Below, piece by piece: positions 23,163-30,604 of a DNA stretch of 39,432 nt. This DNA comes from Spirulina sp. SIO3F2. GTDB lineage: Bacteria > Cyanobacteriota > Cyanobacteriia > Cyanobacteriales > Spirulinaceae. The stretch spans positions 1 through 39,432 of the forward strand of contig JAAHHN010000036.1 of the NCBI GenBank assembly GCA_010672165.1, given 5' to 3'. Under the pieces are notes generated by a model that made no database searches, was not told the origin of the DNA, and was given only the letters and a program-made list of their open reading frames with translations. A program made the translations under genes and the position numbers. Every line of letters begins with the position of its first letter. Positions within the stretch are counted from its first letter, which is position 1.

Positions 23163-23810
23163 ATGGCAAAGACAAACCCACGCAGATTTGAGTTGAAGGC
23201 GTTTTTCAATATGAAAACCGCTTTGATTGTGCTCATTCTGCTGCTGATCACTTGGTTTGGGGCGGCTTTTGTCATGGATCAAAAGCAGATATTTGTACCG
23301 GGGGAAACTTCTAAAGGGCATCACCTATTTGAAGCATCATGCAAATCTTGTCACGAAGGGTTTAAGCCCGTGAGCAACGACAACTGCAATCGTTGCCATG
23401 AAGCGGAACTAGCTGAGGACAAGCACGGCGTTAAGAAGTTCCGCGATCCCCGTTGGGGAGAATATCTTGAGGAAGTGGATGTGCTCACCTGCACTGCCTG
23501 CCATAACGAACATGTCCATATGTTTGGGCGGGGGGTTCATCTTCATCCCGATCTTTGTATGGGGTGTCATGAAGGCATCATCAATGGCGACTTGGCAAGC
23601 CATGACGGTTTCACTCGGGATGGCTGTTGGACAGCAGGTTGCCATAACTTCCATGACCACCGTGCCAGCTCAACTGCATTCTTAGCAGCGGGTTTGGATC
23701 AACCCTTTATGCTACCCCAGCCCGAATTGCCTGAGCTGGCGATCGCCCCCAGCCAAGACCGCGTACCGAAGGCGGACTTGGCCGAGGAATTTCTCGGAGG
23801 TGGTGCATGA
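23163..23810 (+). CDS. Membrane-anchored pentaheme cytochrome c
   Basis: This 215-residue protein has one N-terminal membrane helix (residues 19-38, ALIVLILLLITWFGAAF) without a cleavage site, so it is an anchored periplasmic or lumenal protein. It has heme sites CKSCH (60), CNRCH (75), CTACH (110), CMGCH (132) and CWTAGCH (155); the last is CX4CH, as in cytochrome c3. The layout, a single N-terminal helix plus four or five hemes, resembles NapC/NrfH-type quinol-linked cytochromes, but I see no clear sequence match. ATG 23211 is an alternative start. It overlaps the next gene by 4 nt (ATGA), so the two are co-translated. Confidence 0.88.
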   Translation: MAKTNPRRFELKAFFNMKTALIVLILLLITWFGAAFVMDQKQIFVPGETSKGHHLFEASCKSCHEGFKPVSNDNCNRCHEAELAEDKHGVKKFRDPRWGEYLEEVDVLTCTACHNEHVHMFGRGVHLHPDLCMGCHEGIINGDLASHDGFTRDGCWTAGCHNFHDHRASSTAFLAAGLDQPFMLPQPELPELAIAPSQDRVPKADLAEEFLGGGA

Positions 23811-24580
23811 AGCGGGTTCTCCTTAGCGTGTTGCTTTGTGGTTTGTTCTGGTTGCACAGTTCAGCGACGGCCACAGCCGTGACCCAAGCACGTTTGGATG
23901 AGGTAACCGAACAATGGCAGAGCAGCCTCCATGCTGTATCTGAAATCAACTGCTCCAGTTGTCACCAAGATGCAGAGAGTGAGGCGTTTATCGCTCAACC
24001 CACCTATGAGAGTTGCCAGCAATGTCACGAGCCCGAAACTGAAACGTTTTTGCTGGGTAAGCATGGTATTCGCCTCCAGGAGGGCCTCTCTCCTTTAACA
24101 CCAGCCATAGCACGGATTCCCATGCACAAAGCTGCACGAGATCTGGTGATGAACTGCAACACTTGCCACGATGTCCATACCGTTAATACTTACACAGCTG
24201 CGGTTGACGCTTGCACCACTTGCCACAACGACGCTCATACCCAGAATTACCCCAACTCTCCCCATGCCAAGCTCTTTGCCAATGCGGGTGAATTGCCCCG
24301 GCCAGATGCTGAATCTGTAACCTGTGCAACTTGCCATCTACCCCGCCAAACCTTGGGGGAAACCGACACGGTCTTTGTTAATCACAACAATACCTATACG
24401 TTGCTCCCCCGCGATCGCATGGTCAAAGATGTTTGTTTAAATTGTCACGGCTTAGAACATGCCTACAACAGCATCTTTGACGATGAATTGGTCGAAGCCA
24501 ACTTCGATCAGCCCCCTAACCAAAAGCTAGAAACATTTGATTTAATCCGAGCGTTTGAAAAACGACGCTTGGGAAGTTGA
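23807..24580 (+). CDS. Secreted hexaheme cytochrome c
   Basis: This 257-residue protein has a signal peptide (VLLSVLLCGLFWLHSSATA). Heme sites are CSSCH (49), CQQCH (70), CNTCH (117), CTTCH (136), CATCH (173) and CLNCH (210). Many extra His residues could act as distal ligands. It is probably the soluble partner or catalytic subunit of the pentaheme protein, with which it overlaps by 4 nt. The spacing resembles cytochrome c3/c554-like multiheme proteins. No catalytic CxxCK site, as in classical NrfA, is present. Six-heme proteins of this kind are unusual in cyanobacteria. Confidence 0.88.
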   Translation: MKRVLLSVLLCGLFWLHSSATATAVTQARLDEVTEQWQSSLHAVSEINCSSCHQDAESEAFIAQPTYESCQQCHEPETETFLLGKHGIRLQEGLSPLTPAIARIPMHKAARDLVMNCNTCHDVHTVNTYTAAVDACTTCHNDAHTQNYPNSPHAKLFANAGELPRPDAESVTCATCHLPRQTLGETDTVFVNHNNTYTLLPRDRMVKDVCLNCHGLEHAYNSIFDDELVEANFDQPPNQKLETFDLIRAFEKRRLGS

Positions 24581-24641
24581 GTCAGCCTGTTGAACTAACT
24601 TTTGGGTTGCATTGCTTACCACCAGAGGAGAACCTGAAATC

Positions 24642-25316
24642 ATGTTAAAAACCCTACGTTATTGGCTACAGCGAATTCGTTTACGTGTCTTCGCTCTGTA
24701 CGCTTTAGTGCTCGCCCTGTTTATTACAGCCGTTGCTTGTAGTGGCAGCGCACCCGAAGCGGAAGCGGATGCCGAAGCCCAAGTTGGCATTAGTCCAGAG
24801 TTGGTTACGGACTATATTCACGTTGCCTTAGCTGCCGATCGCACCGCTTACACCAAGCACGTTGTTAACCGTTCTAAAACCCTAGAAGGCAAAGACAACG
24901 AAAAAGGTGTGCTTGGCATTGAAGCAACCGAGGGTTGGCAAGACACTGATGGCATTCCACTTCCTGCACAGATGTTCCGTCTTGGTTATGAGATTGGTAA
25001 CGAGTTGAGTGAAGGCGCATTCACTTATGGTCTTATTTCCCCTTGGTACATCAACGACAATCATGCTCCCAAAAGCGATTTTGAGCAAGAAGCCATGGAT
25101 GCCATGATTGAATCCGGTGAACCCTTCAAAGGGTATCAAGAAGTCGGTGGCCAGAAATATTTCTCAGCGCTCTACCCCGATAAAGCCGTTGCAGAAGCTT
25201 GTGTAACTTGTCACAACACCCACCCGGTTCACCTCGAACGCTATCCCGACAAAGAGTTTGAAATGGGTGAAGTAATGGGTGGCGTTATTATCAATATTCC
25301 CATCGAGGAATCCTAA
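24642..25316 (+). CDS. DUF3365/Tll0287-like monoheme c-type lipoprotein
   Basis: This protein has 224 residues from ATG 24642 (GAGGAG 11 nt upstream); an upstream start at 24612 is less likely. The N-terminal hydrophobic stretch ends in a lipobox, ITAVAC, so it is a lipoprotein. The body (LTPAQMFR-like LPAQMFRLGYE, FTYGLISPWYI, FSALYPDKAVAEACVTCHNTHP) matches the DUF3365 PAS-like heme domain, whose known member is Tll0287 of Thermosynechococcus. One heme is attached at CVTCH near the C-terminus. Such domains can sense redox state or small ligands. A strong terminator follows at 25340. Confidence 0.85.
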   Translation: MLKTLRYWLQRIRLRVFALYALVLALFITAVACSGSAPEAEADAEAQVGISPELVTDYIHVALAADRTAYTKHVVNRSKTLEGKDNEKGVLGIEATEGWQDTDGIPLPAQMFRLGYEIGNELSEGAFTYGLISPWYINDNHAPKSDFEQEAMDAMIESGEPFKGYQEVGGQKYFSALYPDKAVAEACVTCHNTHPVHLERYPDKEFEMGEVMGGVIINIPIEES

Positions 25317-25339
25317 ACAGTTTTGGCTCACCTAATCTG

Positions 25340-25369
25340 AAGAGGAGGCAACGTTGCTTCCTCTTTTCT
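25340..25369 (+). terminator. Strong terminator inside the cytochrome cluster
   Basis: AAGAGGAGGCAAC (25340-25352) is followed directly by its near-perfect inverse, then TTTCTG. The 13-bp arms have one G-T mismatch. It would end or reduce transcription between the c-type genes and the cytochrome b gene. Confidence 0.75.
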
Positions 25370-25384
25370 GTATCGCATGATCCC

Positions 25385-25993
25385 ATGAAGCCCAGATTTT
25401 CGACCTTAATTTTCCTAACCTTTCTTACTGCTCTGCTGCTGTTGCCCTTTGTCTTCAGCCCCCAATACATTGCACAGTTGCGGCAGAACCATTTTGAGCT
25501 GCATCTTATTTTCCAGAGTGAGATCTATAAGCAAATTACGGGCTACAGTGCCTTGTTTTTTGTGGTGCTTGAAATGATCTTTACTGCCCGCAAACGTGGT
25601 CGGGGTTGGTGGCTGAAAATCAAAGTCCCTGGTTCGATGAACTTTTGGCGATCGCTACATATTTTTCTGGGGGTGGCGCTGCTGGGTGTCACCTTAATTC
25701 ACACGGTTGGAGTACAGGGTTTGAACTATAATGCCGTGTTTTTATGGGTTTTCTTTGGGGTGACGCTCTCGGCGTTGGTCGGGGTTGTGGCTGAAACGGG
25801 CATTTTGGAATCACCGCGACGCTACTTTGGTTGGCTGCCGGCCGATGGCAGTGGTCAGGGCATCCCGGCACTCTATAAAGGCCCGCTGATCCGAAATTTG
25901 CGATCGCTATGGCTGGCAACCCATATTATTCTGGTTTGTATCTTCTTTGTGATGCTTGTGGGTCACATCTTCCTTGCTTACTATTTCCGCTAA
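25385..25993 (+). CDS. Membrane protein with two His-x13-His pairs (diheme cytochrome b type)
   Basis: This 202-residue protein has about five membrane helices (near 8-25, 53-68, 89-108, 117-136, 175-199). H92/H106 in the third helix and H180/H194 in the fifth are each 14 apart, the spacing that binds two stacked b hemes across a four-helix bundle, as in ferric reductase/NOX and cytochrome b proteins. It could carry electrons between the membrane quinol pool or cytoplasm and the periplasmic cytochromes. It follows the terminator by 15 nt and directly abuts the thioredoxin gene, so it may have its own or a read-through transcript. Confidence 0.8.
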   Translation: MKPRFSTLIFLTFLTALLLLPFVFSPQYIAQLRQNHFELHLIFQSEIYKQITGYSALFFVVLEMIFTARKRGRGWWLKIKVPGSMNFWRSLHIFLGVALLGVTLIHTVGVQGLNYNAVFLWVFFGVTLSALVGVVAETGILESPRRYFGWLPADGSGQGIPALYKGPLIRNLRSLWLATHIILVCIFFVMLVGHIFLAYYFR

Positions 25994-26434
25994 ATGATGT
26001 TGCAATTGCAAAAATGGGGCTGTGCGATTGGCCTAATACTGAGTTGTTGGCTGTTGACCCTGCAAACGGCTCAGGCGAGTTCTTTGGCCGGACTAGCAAC
26101 ACTGCGATCGCTTGCCCGGGAAGCGATTCCTTATACTGAAGCCCTAGCTAACGGAAAACCCACTGTAATTGAGTTCTACGCAGACTGGTGTACAACTTGC
26201 CAAGGTTTGGCGAAAACCATGCAGGCCATCGAGCAGGACTATGGCGATCGTGTTAACTTCGTTATGCTCAACATTGATGAACCCCAATGGGCGCCTCAAA
26301 TCGCAGCCAATCAGGTCACAGGTGTCCCGCAACTCACCTTCCTCGATCGCCAGCATCAGGTTCAGCGTCAGGTTGTTGGTGCTGTGCCCCAAGCGATTTT
26401 GGCGCAGATGATGGTACAGCTTGAAGACAGTTAA
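25994..26434 (+). CDS. Exported or membrane thioredoxin (HCF164/TxlA-like)
   Basis: This 146-residue protein has an N-terminal hydrophobic segment ending in AQA, a signal peptide or anchor, then a thioredoxin domain with FYADWCTTCQ (active site C66-x-x-C69) and GVPQLTF (cis-Pro). This is the HCF164/TxlA type, which in thylakoids helps keep the cysteines of apocytochromes reduced for heme attachment. Its ATG directly follows the stop of the cytochrome b gene. In context it probably serves maturation of the multiheme proteins next door. Confidence 0.85.
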   Translation: MMLQLQKWGCAIGLILSCWLLTLQTAQASSLAGLATLRSLAREAIPYTEALANGKPTVIEFYADWCTTCQGLAKTMQAIEQDYGDRVNFVMLNIDEPQWAPQIAANQVTGVPQLTFLDRQHQVQRQVVGAVPQAILAQMMVQLEDS

Positions 26435-26540
26435 CAGTCATCAGTTATCAGCGAAGGTATCCACCAAGGATAGACGCAAGGGCAGCAGAAACTTTTCCCT
26501 TTGGGTTACTCCTCCTGGTCGGAGATGTTGAGCGAGAAAT

Positions 26541-26600
26541 CCCCTCTTGGGAGGGGTGGTCAAGCGCAGCGACGACCGGGGTGGGTTCAGGGTGTTGGCC
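26541..26600. repeat. Interspersed intergenic repeat
   Basis: CCCCTC-TTGG-GAGGGG (26541-26556) is a perfect hairpin followed by a GC-rich stretch (ACCGGGGTGGGTTCAGG). I recall this type as a common cyanobacterial intergenic repeat. It lies between convergent genes and may act as a terminator. Confidence 0.5.
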
Positions 26601-26628
26601 ACCAAGACAGCAAATTTAGTAATTATAA

Positions 26629-27555
26629 TCACTGCGGTACATTTGTTGCGCCTTGCTCCCGCAACCATTCTTTTTGTACCTCGGTTAAACCCTCCGCATC
26701 GGTAAACACCGCTCCTTTGACCCGTGCAGTGGAGAAGTCTGTCCCTTGCCAAGCAGTATTCTCAAAATTGGCATTCTCCAAGTTTGCTTGGTCGAAATTA
26801 ACCTCAATCAGTCGCGCACCATCAAAATCCGCTTCATACAGGGAGGCTTGGGTAAAATTAACCTGGGTCAGAATGCTGTTGCTCAAGTTTGCACTCAAGA
26901 GTTCAGCATGGGCAAAATCAATGTCTTGCAGGCGGGTGTAACTCAAGTTCGTTTCAATCAGTTGGGCTTGATTAAACTGTGCGCCGCGCAAACTCGCATC
27001 TTGGAAATTTGCCTTATCGAGCGTTGCTTGTTGCCATTGGGTTTGCTCCAGTTGGGCCTGGATAAACTGGGTACGGCGAAAGGAACCGGATGAGAAATTT
27101 GCTTCGGTGAACTTAGCCGCGCCAAAATGGGCGCGATCGCCCACAGCTTGGGCAAAATTAGCATGGGGAGCATGACTCTCCCGAAAATCTGCCTGGGAAA
27201 AATCTGCGCCTTGGGCATCAAGATAATTCAAGCTAGCGCCATACAGCTTGATTTTAGTTGCCTTGGCTTGGCTAAAGTTAGCTCCATTACAGATTGCACT
27301 ATTGAGTTCTGCCCCCGTGAAATTGACTCCAGTCACGACCGCGTCACTAAAGTTCGCAAAATGCAGGATCGCGCCTGTAAAGTTCGTCGCCTGGCAAGTG
27401 GCATGGGCAAACTTCCCCCCCCGTAAATAAGCTTTGGTAAAATCACCACCTGCTAGGACTTGACCTGTTAGATTGAGTTGGCTAAGTTCAGCTTTATGGA
27501 GTGGTTTATGTTGTGCAATACAATCGAGGACTTCTTCCGGAGTAAGTAATGCCAT
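26629..27555 (-). CDS. Pentapeptide-repeat protein A (308 residues)
   Basis: Nearly all of it is A(N/D)LxX pentapeptides (for example ANFQDASLRGAQF, DFDGARLIEVNFDQANLENANF), which form a right-handed quadrilateral beta-helix. The N-terminus is a helical cap (LLTPEEVLDCIAQHKPLHKAELSQ), and the C-terminus ends EGLTEVQKEWLREQGATNVPQ. No signal peptide, so cytoplasmic. It has the same length and caps as the protein at 27811-28737, so the two are tandem paralogues. Function is unknown; such proteins are very common in cyanobacteria. Confidence 0.92.
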   Translation of the reverse strand: MALLTPEEVLDCIAQHKPLHKAELSQLNLTGQVLAGGDFTKAYLRGGKFAHATCQATNFTGAILHFANFSDAVVTGVNFTGAELNSAICNGANFSQAKATKIKLYGASLNYLDAQGADFSQADFRESHAPHANFAQAVGDRAHFGAAKFTEANFSSGSFRRTQFIQAQLEQTQWQQATLDKANFQDASLRGAQFNQAQLIETNLSYTRLQDIDFAHAELLSANLSNSILTQVNFTQASLYEADFDGARLIEVNFDQANLENANFENTAWQGTDFSTARVKGAVFTDAEGLTEVQKEWLREQGATNVPQ

Positions 27556-27810
27556 AGGGATTCAACAATCAGCAAAAGGACAACGTAGACTGACTTAACG
27601 CTCAGTCCGTAAAGCACGCCAAGCAACAATCAACCAAGATTATGCCCATTAATAGCAAACAAGATACCTACGCTATGGATATCGCAGATGATAGGCCGTA
27701 GCGCAAGCGTCTCGCCTGCCTGAGCTGGATTTGTGAGGAGTACTTTAAACGGTTCTCTAACTATCCTAAGGGAAGAATCCCAAATATTCAGTGCAAGGTA
27801 ATAAGTTGCA

Positions 27811-28737
27811 TTACTGCGGCACATTTAACGCACCCTGAGCCCGCAACGTCTCTTTTTGGGCTGAGGTTAGTCCTTGGGCGTTGGCAAAGATCGCCCCTTG
27901 GACTTGCACCCCAGCAAAATCCACTTCTTCCCAAACAGTGTTCTCTAGATTAGCCTGTCGCAGATTCGCTCCCATAAGCTGAACCCGCGTAAAGTAAGCC
28001 CCTTCAAAGTTGGCGCTAAACAGGCAACTGTGACTCAAGTTGGTATCGAGTAAAATTGCTTGGGCAAAATTCGCTTCAATGGCTTCGACATTGACCAGTT
28101 GCACCAAGCTAAGATTCGTTGCCCGGAAGTTGGCTGCAATCAAATCAGCATTGTGGAAATCTGCTCCGGTTAAGTCCGCACGGCAGAAATTGGCCCATTC
28201 TAAATTGCTCTCATGCCATTGGGTATCGGTTAAGATTGCGCTCTCTAGATTTGCCTTACGCAAATTAGCCCGGGTGAATTGACTCTGATTGAGGACTGAC
28301 GCGCCAAGCTGTGCTTTAAGCAGTTGGGCTGCGGTGAAATCCGCCGCTTGGCCCTGAGCTTGGCGCAGATCTGCTTGGGTAAAGTCGGCATCACGGCACA
28401 TCGCTCCGTCCAAGACCGCACCATAGAAAACGGCACGCTTGGCTTGAACCGACTCCAAGCAAGCGCGGGTGAGATTGGCTAAATTCAATTTGGTGGCGGT
28501 GAGGTTAGCCCCCATGAGATCGGCCGTAGCCAGCACCGCTTTATTCAGGGTGGCTTTGCGAAAATTACTGTCCCGGCAAGATGCACCTGCGAGATTCGCC
28601 GATCGCAGATAGGCTTCAGAGAACCGGGCGCGATCGAGGCAACTATTTTGCAGATCAATACAACTTAATTCAGCTTTGTGGAAAGACTGGTGTTGCTCAA
28701 GCTGATGGTGGACATCTTGGGGTGTCAGTAAAGTCAT
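27811..28737 (-). CDS. Pentapeptide-repeat protein B (308 residues)
   Basis: The N-terminal cap is LLTPQDVHHQLEQHQSFHKAE and the C-terminal cap QGLTSAQKETLRAQGALNVPQ, both matching the neighbouring protein A residue for residue in layout. The body is a beta-helix of pentapeptides (ANLTGAxF-like, ADLRQAQGQAADF). The coils differ clearly from A, so the duplication is not recent and the two are probably kept for different partners. The 255-nt gap between them holds no gene, only a GCAAGCGTCTCGCCTGC-type intergenic repeat. Confidence 0.92.
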   Translation of the reverse strand: MTLLTPQDVHHQLEQHQSFHKAELSCIDLQNSCLDRARFSEAYLRSANLAGASCRDSNFRKATLNKAVLATADLMGANLTATKLNLANLTRACLESVQAKRAVFYGAVLDGAMCRDADFTQADLRQAQGQAADFTAAQLLKAQLGASVLNQSQFTRANLRKANLESAILTDTQWHESNLEWANFCRADLTGADFHNADLIAANFRATNLSLVQLVNVEAIEANFAQAILLDTNLSHSCLFSANFEGAYFTRVQLMGANLRQANLENTVWEEVDFAGVQVQGAIFANAQGLTSAQKETLRAQGALNVPQ

Positions 28738-28901
28738 AGAAGAAATGCAAAATCAATCATGTGCCTCTCTCTATCCTACAAATTTGGTAGTAAAAGTTAC
28801 AAACAAACAGAAAATCTTAAACAAGCCTTGATAGGGGAAGGCTTTCCCTGCCCAGTACTTGACTCAGAGGCAACTCCAGAATCATTCAATACAACATTGG
28901 C

Positions 28902-28959
28902 TAGGGGCTGTCGTCAGTTGCTCCATGAGACTTCTGGTGTTAACTGACGACACGCCCTA
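28902..28959. mobile_element. 58-bp MITE (deleted copy)
   Basis: Left end TAGGGGCTGTCGTCAGTT and right end AACTGACGACACGCCCTA are inverted repeats bounded by TA. The same ends, in reverse orientation, bound a 130-bp element at 38018-38147. The inner sequence next to the right end (CACCAGAAG on the minus strand) also matches that copy, so this is an internal-deletion derivative. Confidence 0.75.
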
Positions 28960-28998
28960 GGTCAGGAGACCTGAACCCTACACCAGAGCTATCTCTAT

Positions 28999-30330
28999 CT
29001 ATCTTGCTTGAGCGCCTTGGGTCTCTGCCTCATATAGCTCCATCAGCTCCGGAACCGTAACAAAGGTATACCCCTGCTCCAGAAGCACATCGATAATCTG
29101 CGGTAGGGCAATCACTGTAGCAGTGCGATCGCCACCGCCATCGTGCAAGAGGATAATTCCCCCTGGCCCCGCCTGCTGCAAAACATTGCGGACGATTGTC
29201 GCGGCAGGAGCATTGAAATCTTTAGAATCTGCTGACCACATCACCACTGTCTGACCCTGTTGCATTGCATAGTTAGCCATGCCGTTTTCCAAGAATCCTC
29301 CGGGTGGACGGAAAAACTTGCTCTTGACCCCTGCTGCTTTCTCAATCCAAGTTGAAGTGTGCTCAATTTCAGCAGCTGCCCTGTCAGGAGAAAGCTGACG
29401 ATAGGGATGACTCCAGCTATGGTTCGCAAGGGCATGACCTTTGTTATGCATCTGTAGCACCCGCTCTGGATGTTGCTGCACATGACGTCCCAGCAAAAAG
29501 AAAGTGGCTTTAATGTTGTACTTGTCAAGGATATAGAGAACTTTGTTACTGAACTCTACAGAAGGGCCATCATCAAACGTCAGGGCGATAACTTTTTTGT
29601 TACTGGGCAGGGGAATTTGTTCAATGGTTTTGCCCTGAAATGCAGTGGGAACTGGAAAATCTAGCGGTTGAAGGTTAGCGTTCTGTGCTGACCAGGCTTG
29701 CTCTGCTACAACAGGTAGCGTGGCTAAGGTGCTGGAGACACGGGCATAGGGCATCGGGACAGAGGGCACAATTGATACCCCATTAGCTGAAACTGCCATC
29801 CCCGCCCAGAAGCTTAGGCCTGTAGCGATCGCCATACTACTCCCCCTGAGGCTATAGCGTTTTGCCCAATGGAATAGAGAGAGGAACGGGGCTGGAACTT
29901 TGGGGAGTTTCAGCCAACCAACCTGCACCCAACCCAATAACGGGGAGCGCGAGCCCATACAAATCGGAACGGTCGAGATAGCGGTGGATTGTCCAACGGG
30001 TACGCTCACACAAGTCAAGCTGGCTTGGAGTTCCGCCTCTGTAGCAGGAGAGATGATGCTGGAGTCAGGGGAAATAGACTTTAGAATGGGGTCTGAAGTC
30101 TCACTCGTCGATTGTTCGGGTATCGTCGCTTCGGTCGGCAAGGGTTGCAGCTCAGAATGAGCGGCAATGTCATCAGTTGAGTCGGCAGGCAGATTATCCA
30201 CAAGTACAGCGTTAGAAAGAAAGAGACCTGAATGAATAACAGTCGTGTCAGCGATGAATTGACTCGCAGCGAACAAGCTAAGGAGTAACAAAAGGTAATC
30301 ATCACGTTGAATAAATCCCCCAAATGTCAT
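28999..30330 (-). CDS. Polysaccharide deacetylase (NodB domain), membrane-associated
   Basis: This is a 443-residue protein. Residues about 245-430 are a NodB homology domain: LTFDDGPS (catalytic Asp and metal Asp), ANHSWSHP (H-x3-H metal ligands), FFRPPGG and LLHDGGGDR (catalytic His). It removes acetyl groups from GlcNAc polymers such as peptidoglycan or extracellular polysaccharide. The N-terminus has a hydrophobic stretch (YLLLLLSLFAASQFIA), and a second lies near residues 170-195 before the domain, with a Ser/Thr-rich linker, so it is probably anchored with the enzyme outside the cytoplasm. Confidence 0.88.
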   Translation of the reverse strand: MTFGGFIQRDDYLLLLLSLFAASQFIADTTVIHSGLFLSNAVLVDNLPADSTDDIAAHSELQPLPTEATIPEQSTSETSDPILKSISPDSSIISPATEAELQASLTCVSVPVGQSTAISTVPICMGSRSPLLGWVQVGWLKLPKVPAPFLSLFHWAKRYSLRGSSMAIATGLSFWAGMAVSANGVSIVPSVPMPYARVSSTLATLPVVAEQAWSAQNANLQPLDFPVPTAFQGKTIEQIPLPSNKKVIALTFDDGPSVEFSNKVLYILDKYNIKATFFLLGRHVQQHPERVLQMHNKGHALANHSWSHPYRQLSPDRAAAEIEHTSTWIEKAAGVKSKFFRPPGGFLENGMANYAMQQGQTVVMWSADSKDFNAPAATIVRNVLQQAGPGGIILLHDGGGDRTATVIALPQIIDVLLEQGYTFVTVPELMELYEAETQGAQAR

Positions 30331-30421
30331 TACAGCAATAGTGAACGTCCCTAGCCGATGACATTAGGTTGGCGCACTATTAGCCTCCTAGACTGTTGGG
30401 GTTAATGCTTCTAACGCGCCT

Positions 30422-30532
30422 CAGCACTGTGGCACAGTCAAAACAGTGGAGTGGATTGTGGGTTGGATAGGGTACACAATCCAGAACTCGCTGCAATCTT
30501 ATGCACTCATTTCAGACTGTGTTACGGCACTA
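30422..30532. mobile_element. Possible degenerate relative of the 9462-9582 MITE
   Basis: The right end GACTGTGTTACGGCACTA resembles the end of the MITE at 9462-9582. The left side (CAGCACTGTGGCACAGTC) is a weak inverse of it. The interior does not code. Only the right end is convincing. Confidence 0.35.
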
Positions 30533-30604
30533 GTGATTGTTACGGTGACTAATCCTATGGTATCCGGAAAATCAGCGGAACTGAGGTCTCAAATCAGGAA
30601 ATTT

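Noticed and set aside
23807-24580. NrfA-type nitrite reductase
   Set aside because: There is no CxxCK site and only six CxxCH motifs, so classical NrfA is not supported.
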